A stretch of DNA of 64,000 bases, taken from the NCBI GenBank assembly GCA_963820375.1, contig CAWFZX010000020.1, positions 124,001 through 188,000 on the forward strand. Direction: 5' to 3'. How positions within the stretch are numbered: position 1 is the stretch's first letter; each line of letters opens with the position of its first letter. The notes under the pieces were generated by a model. The model did not search any database. It saw nothing but the letters and a program-made list of their open reading frames with translations, and was not told the origin of the DNA. Both the position numbers and the translations under genes were made by a program. This document shows, piece after piece, positions 52,801-61,583 of the stretch. The DNA is from AWTP1-13 sp963820375 (GTDB lineage Bacteria > Pseudomonadota > Alphaproteobacteria > Rhizobiales > Hyphomicrobiaceae).

Positions 52801-53754
52801 TTAGCTCGTGCGGCTAACCACAAAGCGTGCGGCCTGGCGCAGCACGTCGGTGCGCGACCCAAAACCTTCGAGCCCGGCCAGGATCTCCGCCTCCAGCGCT
52901 GCCAGCCACTGCTTGGCGCCGGCCACGCCCGCAAGGGAGACGAAGGTCGCCTTGCGCGCATCCTTGCGCGTTGCCTTGCCGAGGCGTGCGCTGTCACCTT
53001 CAGCATCAAGAAGATCATCGGCGATTTGGAAGGCCAGTCCCAGACGTTCGCCGTAACGGGCCAGCGCCTGGCGCTCATCGGCCGTGGCACCGCCGATGAG
53101 TGCACCAGCCTCACAAGCGAACCGGATGAGCGCCCCGGTTTTCAGGGCCTGGAGGCGCCGGATGTGGTCGAGATCGGGGGTGAGGGGGATCTGCAGCTTG
53201 TCGGCCTCGAGGTCGAGGCATTGGCCGCCGACCATGCCGGCGGCGCCCGCGGCGGCGGCAAGCCCGCTGACCAGTTGCGCCCTGACGTGTGGATCTGCAT
53301 GGGCCTCGGGTCCCGCCAACAGGGCAAAAGCCGCCGTCAGCAAGGCATCGCCGGCGAGGATCGCCGTCCATTCGTCGAAGGCGTTGTGCACGGTGGGCTT
53401 GCCCCGGCGCAGGGCATCATTGTCCATGGCGGGCAGGTCGTCGTGCACCAGCGAGTAACAATGCACGCATTCGACGGCAGCGGCGGCGGCGAGCGCCTGC
53501 CCGCCCGGGACCCCGAACAAGCCCGCACATTCCAGCAGCAGAAATGGCCGCAACCGCTTGCCGCCCCCGAGCGCGCCCAGGCGCATGGCGTCGATCAGCC
53601 GCGGCGGGGTGCCGCTGGCGGCCAAGTCGTCAAGCAGCAGGCGCAAACGGCCCTCGACAAGTTGCGCTGCGTCTCCAAGTCGTTGGCTGAACACCGGGCT
53701 TTCCCCCATATCTGTCGGATGCGAGCTTGCCGAACGGGGACATGTCGCGTCCAT
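52801..53754 (-). CDS. ispA: Farnesyl diphosphate synthase (IspA)
   Basis: A trans-prenyltransferase making C15 FPP from DMAPP/GPP and IPP, linking the MEP pathway (ispG next door) to ubiquinone and cell-wall lipids. First Asp-rich motif CYSLVHDDLPAMDNDALRRG, second LAFQIADDLLDAEGDSARLG, plus GGGKRLRPFLLLE, KPTVHNAFDEWTAILAGDAL and LKTGALIRFACEAGALIGGA. The two residues inserted in the first motif (DDLPAMDND) fit FPP synthases. The ATG at 53754 has GGAGGGCGAAAAGAAGG upstream; ATG 53709 would give 302 residues, nearer the usual length. It reads away from the gene cluster to its right. Confidence 0.96.
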   Translation of the reverse strand: MDATCPRSASSHPTDMGESPVFSQRLGDAAQLVEGRLRLLLDDLAASGTPPRLIDAMRLGALGGGKRLRPFLLLECAGLFGVPGGQALAAAAAVECVHCYSLVHDDLPAMDNDALRRGKPTVHNAFDEWTAILAGDALLTAAFALLAGPEAHADPHVRAQLVSGLAAAAGAAGMVGGQCLDLEADKLQIPLTPDLDHIRRLQALKTGALIRFACEAGALIGGATADERQALARYGERLGLAFQIADDLLDAEGDSARLGKATRKDARKATFVSLAGVAGAKQWLAALEAEILAGLEGFGSRTDVLRQAARFVVSRTS

Positions 53755-53816
53755 GCCTTCTTTTCGCCCTCCGGTACAAGCAGCAAATGGCGATTTTTCC
53801 GCTGAGGGACCTGACC

Positions 53817-54752
53817 GTGAACGATGGGGCAGACGCAGACAAGCCAGCCCCGCCCCACCCCGACGTTGCTGCTCCTTGCGCCGGCGCCCAAGCCTCGGCG
53901 CGGGAGCCTGCTGCGGCGGCCGGGATCGAAACCCCCGACCGGGCGGTGGCGCCGCCGGCCGCGCCAGCCTCCCCGGTCGGGCCGAGGGAGCAACGCCCGC
54001 GCGCGGCGGTGGCGCCGGCGGCTCCGGCCTGGCCACTGCGCATCCCAACCACCTTGGCCCTGAGCCCGCCGCCGCCGCGCTTGGCCCTGCCGCCCCCCTA
54101 CCTGCGCCCGGTCGAAGCCAGGCCCGTTGCCGACGCCGCGGCGCCGCCCGGCGAACCTGCAACCGCGCCCCCCGCCACGGCCGTCCCCGTGCGCGCCGTG
54201 CCGGCGCCTCCACCGCCTGCCGGCGCCGCCATGGACCCGCTGCCATCGCCGCCCCTGGGCAGAACACCCTTGCGCGCCCCGGCGCCGCCGGACCCGGCGT
54301 CGCCTGCTTCCACCAGCGCGCTTGCCAGCCTGCCGCGGCCGAGCCCACACCACGCCAATCCCACGTGGCCGGCGCGCAGTGGCGCCCCGGCGCCGCAGGC
54401 CGCACGCGGTCCCGGGTCGCCGCTCGCCCCCGCTCGCCCATCCCCACGTGGTGCCCGCCTCGCCGCTGAGGCACCAGCCCAAGCCGATGGTGGTGGCCAG
54501 CCCCTGGGCGCGGCAGAGGGCCGGCCCGCAGCAGCCGGGGCGGCGACCACCGCGGAAGCTCCCGCCCCCGCCAAGCCGGCCCCGCCGCAACCGCCACCGC
54601 GCCCCGACGGGTGGCGCAACGGCGGCGCTGGCGCTGGCCCTGTCGGGGTCCGCACGCGCGCCCCAGGGCGTGTCCACCATCAACCCGCCGGTGTCTCGCG
54701 CCGTAAGCCCGCCCGTGGCCGCGCAACCGCAGGTGCCGCTTGCAGCCTTTGA
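53817..54752 (+). CDS. Pro/Ala-rich low-complexity frame ahead of mtgA
   Basis: The frame starts at GTG 53817 (GAGGG eight bases upstream; ATG 53787 is an alternative) and is almost pure Pro/Ala/Arg/Gly, for example RAVPAPPPPAGAAMDPLPSP, to about 54650. It then becomes poor where the mtgA frame becomes good. Removing one base near 54600-54660 would fuse it to MtgA, giving a long Pro-rich cytoplasmic extension before the membrane helix. It may alternatively be non-coding GC-rich DNA. No domain is recognised. Confidence 0.35.
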   Translation: MNDGADADKPAPPHPDVAAPCAGAQASAREPAAAAGIETPDRAVAPPAAPASPVGPREQRPRAAVAPAAPAWPLRIPTTLALSPPPPRLALPPPYLRPVEARPVADAAAPPGEPATAPPATAVPVRAVPAPPPPAGAAMDPLPSPPLGRTPLRAPAPPDPASPASTSALASLPRPSPHHANPTWPARSGAPAPQAARGPGSPLAPARPSPRGARLAAEAPAQADGGGQPLGAAEGRPAAAGAATTAEAPAPAKPAPPQPPPRPDGWRNGGAGAGPVGVRTRAPGRVHHQPAGVSRRKPARGRATAGAACSL

Positions 54753-55572
54753 GGTGCCCGTCTTCGAGCCCACCCCCGTGGCCCTGACGTCTGCCGCCCC
54801 GCCTGCGGGCCTGGCGCCCTGGCCGGACACGCTGGTGCCAACACCACCGATCTGGACGCCGGTGGAAGAGGCAGGCGCCAAGCGACCGCTCCTCAAACGC
54901 GCCTTGCGCGCTTGCGCCATCGCCCTGGTTGCGCTGGTGACCAGCCTGGCGGCCCTGATTGTGCTTTATCGCTGGTTCGATCCGCCGACCTCCATGCTGA
55001 TGCTGGGCCAGCGCTTGGGCGGTACCACGATCACGCAGCACTGGGTGCCGATCGAACAGATCGCCTCCACGCTCCAGCTGGCTGTCATTGTCTCGGAGGA
55101 CAGCCGCTTTTGTCGGCATCGCGGCATCGATTGGGAAGAGCTGGAAACTGCCATCGACCAGTCCGTCGACGGGGTCGCACGCGGCGGCAGCACCATTGCC
55201 ATGCAGACCGTCAAGAACCTGTTCCTGTGGCCCGCCAAAAGCTATCTGCGCAAAGCCATCGAGCTGCCGTTGGCCTACGCCGTCGACGCGGTCTGGTCCA
55301 AGCGTCGCCTGCTCGAAATCTATTTGAACATTGCCGAGTGGGGCCCGGGCGTGTTTGGCGCCGAGGCGGCGGCACGCTATCATTTCCGCAAACCTGCCTC
55401 CCTGCTCACCGCGCGTGAGGCGGCCCTGCTGGCCGCGTCGCTTCCCAACCCCTTCGAACGCCGCGCCGGCGCCCCCGGTCCTGGCACCCAGCGCCTGGCC
55501 GCCAACCTGATGTTGCGCATGCGCGCTGGGCCTGGCATGGCCCGCTGTCTGCGCGCCGGCGGCGGCCTTTAG
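54670..55572 (+). CDS. mtgA: Monofunctional biosynthetic peptidoglycan transglycosylase
   Basis: A GT51 glycosyltransferase that polymerises lipid II into glycan strands. One transmembrane helix (ALRACAIALVALVTSLAALI) precedes the catalytic domain with AVIVSEDSRFCRHRGIDWEE (the EDxxFxxHxG motif with the catalytic Glu), SVDGVARGGSTIAMQTVKNL (the GGSTxxQQ/QTxKN region), KSYLRKAIELPLAYAVDAVW, RRLLEIYLNIAEWGPGVFGA and a usual ending LLAASLPNPFERRAGAP. The GTG at 54670 is the earliest reasonable start in frame, giving about 65 residues before the helix. The true start may be further upstream if the Pro-rich frame belongs to it. Catalytic domain length is normal. Confidence 0.9.
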   Translation: MSTINPPVSRAVSPPVAAQPQVPLAAFEVPVFEPTPVALTSAAPPAGLAPWPDTLVPTPPIWTPVEEAGAKRPLLKRALRACAIALVALVTSLAALIVLYRWFDPPTSMLMLGQRLGGTTITQHWVPIEQIASTLQLAVIVSEDSRFCRHRGIDWEELETAIDQSVDGVARGGSTIAMQTVKNLFLWPAKSYLRKAIELPLAYAVDAVWSKRRLLEIYLNIAEWGPGVFGAEAAARYHFRKPASLLTAREAALLAASLPNPFERRAGAPGPGTQRLAANLMLRMRAGPGMARCLRAGGGL

Positions 55573-55711
55573 CGCCCATCCGTCAAGCCGCTGGTCACCC
55601 GGCGGGAATGCGGCTATAAGCCGGCCAATCCAATCCGCCCGTGCCCGGCTGTGACGGCTTTTGTCCGACCGCGCATGGCGGCAGAAGCGTTTATTTTGGA
55701 GATGACCGCCC

Positions 55712-55897
55712 ATGGCCGTCCCGCGCAAAAAGGTCTCGCGCATGAAGCGTGGCACCCGCCGCTCAGCTGATGCGCTGAGGGCGCCGACGTATATCGAAGA
55801 CAAGGATTCCGGCGAGCGCCGCCGGCCGCACCACATCGATCTGAAGTCGGGCAAATACAAGGGCCGTCAAGTACTTACGCCCAAGTCGGACCTTTGA
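55712..55897 (+). CDS. rpmF: 50S ribosomal protein L32
   Basis: A 61-residue basic protein starting MAVPRKKVSRMKRGTRRSAD and ending VLTPKSDL, with the alphaproteobacterial form of L32 (HHIDLKSGKYKGRQVL) that lacks the zinc-binding Cys pairs. It belongs to the large subunit near the exit tunnel. GGAGATGACCGCCC stands ahead of the ATG. Confidence 0.97.
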   Translation: MAVPRKKVSRMKRGTRRSADALRAPTYIEDKDSGERRRPHHIDLKSGKYKGRQVLTPKSDL

Positions 55898-56009
55898 GCA
55901 GAGCGCTGTTGCGGGCGGGCGTCACCTTTGCCCAATTGCCGCCCCTTCCGGCATGATCAATGATGTCTCGGCGATACCCAATTGACCGCCGCCGCATGGG
56001 AGCACCTTG

Positions 56010-56423
56010 ATGTCGCTCAGAGCTCTGCCGATGATCGCCTTGCCGCTGATCCTCTACAATATCCTCGTCATGTTCTCCAGCGGCGATGCCGATAGTTTCT
56101 TCCACACACCGCTGCTCACGATCACCATGATCAAGGGTGCCCAGTGGTCGTTTTCGAAGGGCGATCTCATCGTCCTCGTCACCATGCTGTGCCTGTTCGT
56201 CGAGCTGGTGAAATCAACCTATACCTCGACGGCCTCGTTGGTGGATCATGGGCTCTCGATGCTGGTCTTCATCGCCAGCCTGGTCGAATTCCTGGTGGTG
56301 AACGCCTCGGCCACCTCGCCCTTCTTTTTCATTCTGGTCGGAGCGCTGATCGACGTCATTGCCGGCTTTACGATCGGCATTCGCGTCGCGCGGCGCGACT
56401 TGTCGATCGGCGCGGACGCTTGA
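56010..56423 (+). CDS. Conserved polytopic membrane protein, 137 aa
   Basis: Four hydrophobic helices: MIALPLILYNILVMFSSG, DLIVLVTMLCLFVELVKSTY, LSMLVFIASLVEFLVVNASA and FFFILVGALIDVIAGFTIGI, with a basic C-terminus. The pattern is widely seen in Rhizobiales next to rpmF or phaR, but the family is uncharacterised. A TTG directly precedes the ATG in frame. It converges on phaR with 28 bases between stops. Confidence 0.75.
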   Translation: MSLRALPMIALPLILYNILVMFSSGDADSFFHTPLLTITMIKGAQWSFSKGDLIVLVTMLCLFVELVKSTYTSTASLVDHGLSMLVFIASLVEFLVVNASATSPFFFILVGALIDVIAGFTIGIRVARRDLSIGADA

Positions 56424-56451
56424 AGACCTGCCTCGGCAGAGCGGGGGCGTC

Positions 56452-57078
56452 TTAGCCGCGGTCGCGGGACAGCTTCTCGACCTTGGCCTGCATCTCGGCC
56501 AGCTGCGACTTGAGTTCGGCAAGGTCATCGGTCTTGCCGCCCTTGGCCACATCCTTGCTGGCCTCAGCCTCCGGCTTCAGCGGCCCTTGCGCGCCGGCGC
56601 CCTTGAAGGGGGAAAACATGGCCATGGCCTGCTCAAACATGGCGAGGTTCTTGCGGGCCTGCTCTTGATAGGCTTCGAAAGCCCCCGCCGGGGTGAAAGC
56701 GCCGGCAAAGGTCTTGCGAAAGCGCTCCTGCTCTTTGGTCAGCGTGTCGAGGCTGATCTGCAAATAACTCGGCACCAGGCGCTCGATGCTGTCGCCGTAA
56801 AAGCGAATGAGCTGGCGTAGGAACGGGATGGGCAACAGGGTTTGCGTGCCCATGCGACTTTCCTGCTCGACGATAATCTGGGTCAGCACCGAATGGGTCA
56901 GATCGTCTCCGGTCTTGGCGTCGAAAACCACGAAATCACGCTCGGATTTCACCATCGCCGCCAAGTCGTCCAGCGTCACATAGGTGCTTGTTTCGGTATT
57001 GTAGAGCCGCCGATTGGCGTACTTCTTGATGACGACGGGCTCTTTCTTGTCGCTTGGCGGGTCCGATTTATTGAGCAT
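56452..57078 (-). CDS. phaR: Polyhydroxyalkanoate synthesis repressor
   Basis: A 208-residue regulator that binds PHB granules and DNA and represses phasin and its own gene. The N-terminal DNA-binding domain reads IKKYANRRLYNTETSTYVTL then DDLAAMVKSERDFVVFDAKT (PHB_acc_N), followed by SVLTQIIVEQESRMGTQTLL and PFLRQLIRFYGDSIERLVPS of the central domain. The C-terminal 60 residues are a coiled coil with an Ala/Lys linker. It is transcribed divergently from phaA-phaB with 246 bases between, which should carry promoters for both. Confidence 0.95.
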   Translation of the reverse strand: MLNKSDPPSDKKEPVVIKKYANRRLYNTETSTYVTLDDLAAMVKSERDFVVFDAKTGDDLTHSVLTQIIVEQESRMGTQTLLPIPFLRQLIRFYGDSIERLVPSYLQISLDTLTKEQERFRKTFAGAFTPAGAFEAYQEQARKNLAMFEQAMAMFSPFKGAGAQGPLKPEAEASKDVAKGGKTDDLAELKSQLAEMQAKVEKLSRDRG

Positions 57079-57324
57079 GAGCTTCGCTTTTATGGCTTGA
57101 CGGCCTGGCCATTTTGCAGTGCGTAAGCTACCACGACGCTGCACCGCAAACCAGTCCCGTTGTGTGCCGGTTGCAGGGCTGGAAGACGAAAAGCCCGTGT
57201 TGCAGGTGCGAAGTTGAACCTGCTATCGTTGCCGCTAACCAGCGCAAATGTGCCCCGTGTGCAGCCCAAGGCCCACCAGCTCTAAGCCCCTTGTCCTGCA
57301 CCCCCTTCCGATTTGGAGCCTATG

Positions 57325-58512
57325 ATGAGCACTGACCAAGCCACTGTCGTCATTGCCAGCGCCACGCGAACGCCGGTCGGTGCCTTCAACGGCGCGCTGG
57401 CGAGCCTGCCGGCCCACGAACTGGGGAAGGTGGCGATCCGCGGCGCCCTCGACCGGGCCCGCCTCGAGCCCGGCGAGGTTTCCGAGGTCATCATGGGCCA
57501 GATCCTGGCCGCCGGCGCGGGGCAAAACCCGGCACGCCAGGCCTCGATCCTTGCCGGTATTCCCGTCGACGCTCCCGCCTGGGGCATGAACCAGCTGTGC
57601 GGCTCGGGCTTGCGGGCCGTGGCGCTCGGCGCCCAGCAAATCCAGCTCGGCGCCGCCAAGATCGTCATCGCCGGGGGCCAGGAAAGCATGAGCCAGGCCC
57701 CGCACTGCGCCCACCTGCGCGAGGGCACCAAGATGGGCGATGTCAAGTTCATCGACACCATGATCAAGGACGGGCTGTGGGATGCCTTTAACGGCTACCA
57801 CATGGGGACGACGGCCGAGAACGTGGCGCGCCAGTGGCAGATTACGCGCGAGGAGCAGGATCGCTTTGCCGTTGCCTCTCAGAACAAGGCCGAGGCCGCG
57901 CGCAAGGCCGGCAAATTCAAGGATGAGATCACACCGGTCACGATCAAGACGCGCAAAGGCGAGACGGTGTGCGCCGACGACGAGTACATCAAGGACGGCG
58001 TGACGTATGACTCTATCGCCAAGCTGCGGCCGGCCTTCGACAAGGAAGGCACCGTCACGGCGGCCAATGCCAGTGGCATCAATGATGGCGCGGCCGCGGT
58101 CGTGCTGATGACGCTCGCGGAGGCCAACAAGCGCGGTATCACGCCGTTGGCGCGCATTGTGGCCTGGGCCCATGCCGGCGTCGACCCTTCCATTATGGGG
58201 ACCGGGCCGATTCCGGCCTCCAAGAAGGCCCTCGAAAAGGCCGGTTGGAGCGTCAAGGACCTCGACCTCATCGAGGCCAATGAGGCTTTCGCGGCCCAGG
58301 CTTGCGCGGTCAACAAGGGGCTGGGCTGGGACACCGAGAAGGTCAATGTCAATGGCGGTGCCATCGCCATCGGGCATCCGATCGGCGCGTCGGGCGCGCG
58401 CGTCCTTAATACCCTCTTGTTCGAAATGCAGCGCCGCAATGCCAAGAAGGGTTTGGCGACGCTGTGCATCGGTGGCGGGATGGGCGTGGCCATGTGCGTT
58501 GAGCGCGACTGA
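57325..58512 (+). CDS. phaA: Acetyl-CoA acetyltransferase (beta-ketothiolase PhaA)
   Basis: A 395-residue biosynthetic thiolase that joins two acetyl-CoA to acetoacetyl-CoA, the first step to PHB. Active-site Cys in MNQLCGSGLRAVALGAQQIQ, LIEANEAFAAQACAVN, His in NGGAIAIGHPIGASGARVLN and the second Cys in LATLCIGGGMGVAMCVERD. Pathway context: phaB follows and phaR lies upstream divergently; phaC is not in the window. Of two tandem ATG codons (57322, 57325) the second has better spacing to GGAG. Confidence 0.97.
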   Translation: MSTDQATVVIASATRTPVGAFNGALASLPAHELGKVAIRGALDRARLEPGEVSEVIMGQILAAGAGQNPARQASILAGIPVDAPAWGMNQLCGSGLRAVALGAQQIQLGAAKIVIAGGQESMSQAPHCAHLREGTKMGDVKFIDTMIKDGLWDAFNGYHMGTTAENVARQWQITREEQDRFAVASQNKAEAARKAGKFKDEITPVTIKTRKGETVCADDEYIKDGVTYDSIAKLRPAFDKEGTVTAANASGINDGAAAVVLMTLAEANKRGITPLARIVAWAHAGVDPSIMGTGPIPASKKALEKAGWSVKDLDLIEANEAFAAQACAVNKGLGWDTEKVNVNGGAIAIGHPIGASGARVLNTLLFEMQRRNAKKGLATLCIGGGMGVAMCVERD

Positions 58513-58541
58513 CCAAGGCTCTGTTCTCAATTTAACTTTTT

Positions 58542-58579
58542 CCTCGGCCGGATTTCATTCGGCCGAGGTTTTCTTTTAT
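58542..58579 (+). terminator. Strong intrinsic terminator between phaA and phaB
   Basis: CCTCGGCCG (58542-58550) pairs with CGGCCGAGG (58560-58568) around GATTTCATT, followed by TTTTCTTTTAT. A nine-pair GC-rich stem with U-tract is a classical terminator and lies 39 bases before phaB. Confidence 0.85.
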
Positions 58580-58617
58580 CCTGCCCGGATAAACCGAGCT
58601 GATGGGAGGAAACGCGC

Positions 58618-59343
58618 ATGGGTCGAGTGGCAGTCGTCACGGGAGGGACCCGCGGCATCGGGCAGGCTATTTCGGTCGCGCTCAAGCACAAAGGTTTCCG
58701 GGTTGCGGCCAACTATGCCGGCAACGACACCGCCGCCCGCCAGTTCCAGGCCGACACCGGCATCCCGATCTACAAATGGGATGTCGCCGATTACGCCGCC
58801 TCGCAGGCCGGGGTCAATCGCATCAGCAACGACGTCGGCCCGATCGACGTGCTCGTGAACAATGCCGGCATCACCCGCGATGGCGTCCTCCATCGCATGA
58901 GCAAGGAAAATTGGGACGCGGTGCTGCGCACCAATCTCGATTCGGTGTTCAACATGACCCGCTCGGTGATCGAGGGCATGCGCGCGCGGGGCTTCGGTCG
59001 CATCATCAATATTTCTTCGATCAACGGCCGCAAGGGCCAGGCCGGCCAGGCCAACTACTCGGCGGCCAAGGCCGGACTGCTCGGGTTTAGCAAGGCCGTG
59101 GCGCAGGAAGGTGCCGCGCGTGGCATCACCGTCAACGTCATTGCTCCCGGCTACATCGGCACCGAGATGGTGCAGGCCGTTCCCAAGGAGGTGTTGGAAA
59201 GCAAAATCCTGCCGCAAATCCCGATCGGCAGGTTGGGCAACGTGGAAGAGATCGCCCGCTGCGTCACCTTCCTGGCTGCCGACGAGGCAGGCTTCATCAC
59301 CGGGGCCTGTCTCGATGCCAATGGCGGACAATACATGGCCTGA
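58618..59343 (+). CDS. phaB: Acetoacetyl-CoA reductase
   Basis: A 241-residue short-chain dehydrogenase that reduces acetoacetyl-CoA to (R)-3-hydroxybutyryl-CoA with NADPH. Rossmann motif VAVVTGGTRGIGQAISVALK, NNAGITRDGVLHRMSKENWD, catalytic Ser in IINISSINGRKGQAGQANYS with Tyr and Lys in YSAAKAG. The sequence is the PhbB subtype (TIGR01829). GGGAGGAAACGC precedes the ATG. A strong terminator separates it from phaA, so it may need its own promoter or read-through. Confidence 0.97.
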   Translation: MGRVAVVTGGTRGIGQAISVALKHKGFRVAANYAGNDTAARQFQADTGIPIYKWDVADYAASQAGVNRISNDVGPIDVLVNNAGITRDGVLHRMSKENWDAVLRTNLDSVFNMTRSVIEGMRARGFGRIINISSINGRKGQAGQANYSAAKAGLLGFSKAVAQEGAARGITVNVIAPGYIGTEMVQAVPKEVLESKILPQIPIGRLGNVEEIARCVTFLAADEAGFITGACLDANGGQYMA

Positions 59344-59376
59344 TGCAGAGGGGCCTGATGCAGAGGGGCCTGATGC
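59341..59376. repeat. 15-bp tandem repeat at the phaB stop
   Basis: TGATGCAGAGGGGCC occurs at 59341 and 59356, followed by TGATGC of a third copy. The first TGA is the phaB stop codon. Confidence 0.75.
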
Positions 59377-59472
59377 GCGGCATGGTGCAGGCGCTGCAGG
59401 GCAGCGGGCGCCACAGGGCAGCCTACGCCCGAAGACTTGGTGCGGCCGTCTCGCCGTCAGGGACGGGGTTGC

Positions 59473-61261
59473 CTAGCCGCGCAGCCGGTTGCGAACGAAC
59501 CGGGGAAACTCCTCGCCTGCGCCGTGCTCTTGGCTGCCGGCCGGCTGCGCCGGTGCGACAGCGGTTGCGTCCTTGCCATTGCCGGCGTCGGCGGCGCCGG
59601 CTTCGGTCGCCCACCAACGTCCGCCGGCCGATTGCGCCGCGGGGGCTGGCGAGGGCGTCGGCAAGCTGATGGGCGGCGGCACCGCGTTCTGGCGCCCGCC
59701 CTGGGGGGGCGCGGCGGCCGCGGCCGATCCTGCTGCAGCCGGGCGCGTGGCGGCAGCGCGGGCCGGGTTCGCCGGCGCTGCCGGCTGCGGCATGTTTCCA
59801 CCGGCGAACCAGGCGTCGACCAAATCGAGTTCGTCGGCCGACAAATTGAGGCCTTGGCCGCGGCAGCGCGCCACCACAAAATTGCGGAAGCGTCCGGCAA
59901 ACAGATTGGGCGAGGCCCCTTGTTCGAACCAGGGGTCGGATTCGCTGACCACTTCCAGGATGAAGCGCACATCGTCACGGCGCACCTCGAGCCCGCGCTC
60001 GTGCGCCCGATGCGTGATGTTGGCCAAGGTCTGGGCGCCGATGAGATCGTTCTCGTTGATCTCGTCGGCCATCAGCTCAAACAACAGTCGATATTCATGT
60101 GGCGCCATCGCCGGCGCCTGGCAGGCGTCCTGGATGCGGGCGATGGATTGCTGCATGGATGCGGAAGGCCCCGTTGCCGTGCCCGCGGCGGACGCCGGCG
60201 CTTGCAGGGCGGCCTGGCGCGGGCCGGCGGGAGGCGCAGCTGCTGGCGTGGCGACCAGAGCCGCCGGTTCCGCCGCGGCAGCGGTTGCAGCAAAACGCGA
60301 CCCTGCGGGCGGGGCGGGCGACAGCTCGCGGGCCGGCTCGCGCGCTTTGCTGGCGGCCACCGCCGGCGCTTGCCCATGACGCTTCAGGTCCACCACCAGA
60401 TAGGGGGGCTCGTCGGTCAGTCTGATGTCGGTGGGCAGGCACTGCCGCAACAGCTCGCGGAAGGAGCCGGCGCCGGCCCAGCCGGTGGCGATGGTCTTGT
60501 CGTGCCCGAGCATGCGCACGGTCCGGTCGGCGAGCGCCTCGAGCAGCACGGGTGCCGACGAAGCGCGCACGTCGGCGACGATCTCCGCGACGATGGCGCG
60601 GCGTGCCGACTCGATCTTGGCGGGTGTCAGGGGCCCCGACGCGCCCTCCGCGTCCTCGTCGCTCGGCACCTCGCCGTTGAGGATCAGGGCAATCAGGTCA
60701 GATTCGCGCACCTCGCCATCGCTGATGGCCGTGTAGGGTGCCGCCGTGTGATCGTTGGCATAAATGACCGTGCGACGCGCGTGCGCGCGCAGGCGATGCA
60801 GCACGGGCGTAAAATCGGCGTCGCCGGACAGGATGATGAACTCGTCAAAATAGGTCTCGTGCGTGAGATAGTCGCGCACGTCCATCACCATGCGGATATC
60901 CGAGGAGTTTTTCAGCTGCGCCGTTAGCGGCGGGCAGTCGACCACTTCGAAGCCGGCGCGCAAAAAATGGTGACGCACGAAGGGAAAGGAATTCATGTCC
61001 GTGGAGTTATCGTGCGCATTGCGCCGCGGCACCGGATTGCCATAGCAGCGATTCATGACGATGCCGTCGCCGCTCCTCGCTGAAGGTATCGTTGGTCCCG
61101 GTGATGAGGCGGCCGCTCTCGATCTCGCGCAGCCAAACCTGCGCGTCCCGCGCGAAGCGCTTGGCAGCTTCCTCGCTCTTGCGCTTCAGCGACAAATAGA
61201 TGTTGTCGTAATCGACAAACACTGCGCTGAGACAGGCCGCACCAGCAGTCCTCTTCATCAT
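59473..61261 (-). CDS. NYN-domain (LabA/DUF88-like) protein, interrupted by a +1 frameshift
   Basis: The gene starts at 61261 (MMKRTAGAACL, GGGGGTC ahead) and reads LSAVFVDYDNIYLSLKRKSE, the first Asp motif of NYN/PIN-like nucleases, up to about 61075. The continuation MNRCYGNPVPRRNAHDNSTD and DEFIILSGDADFTPVLHRLR (the SGDxDF second acidic motif) is in the next frame. A single extra base near 61069-61074 explains this. A region with GWAGAGSFRELLRQCLPTDI resembles an OST-HTH/LOTUS RNA-binding domain, followed by an Ala/Pro-rich stretch and a C-terminal helical domain. Family role: probable RNA cleavage or binding. Essentiality is unknown. Confidence 0.8.
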
Positions 61262-61583
61262 GACCCCCACTAACCCCCCCGTCGTTGGCGGCCCGCGCCT
61301 TGAGCGTGGGCTGCTTCCGATTCGCGGCAATTCATATGAGTCGCCCGCAACCTGCAAGCGCAGGCGGGCCGCGTCCCCAGTGCATTTCCCGCCCTGGGCA
61401 CCCCCGCTGGCGAGCTCGAGGGTCGCAAGGCGCGGCGGGGCGCATCCTGAACGTGGTTTTTTTGCCGCCCGGCCGGGGCTGCGAGGCGGGGCCCGAGAAG
61501 CGCGGGGCAAGCCTCCGGGACGGCCCGTCGCCCGCGCTAGAGCCAAGGCGCGCCAGCGGGCCGGCAGGGCCCGGCGGTTTTCC
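61262..61583. other. 322-base stretch without a supported gene
   Basis: GC-rich, only shadow frames. It lies between the NYN-protein gene start and the end of the cupin gene, both on the minus strand, and should contain the promoter of the NYN gene. Confidence 0.4.

Noticed and set aside
52801..55860. A 1,019-codon minus-strand frame covering ispA and the antisense of mtgA
   Set aside because: Only the C-terminal third (ispA) has protein-like sequence with motifs. The upstream two thirds are antisense to mtgA and the Pro-rich frame, being Gly/Arg/Ala-rich low-complexity.
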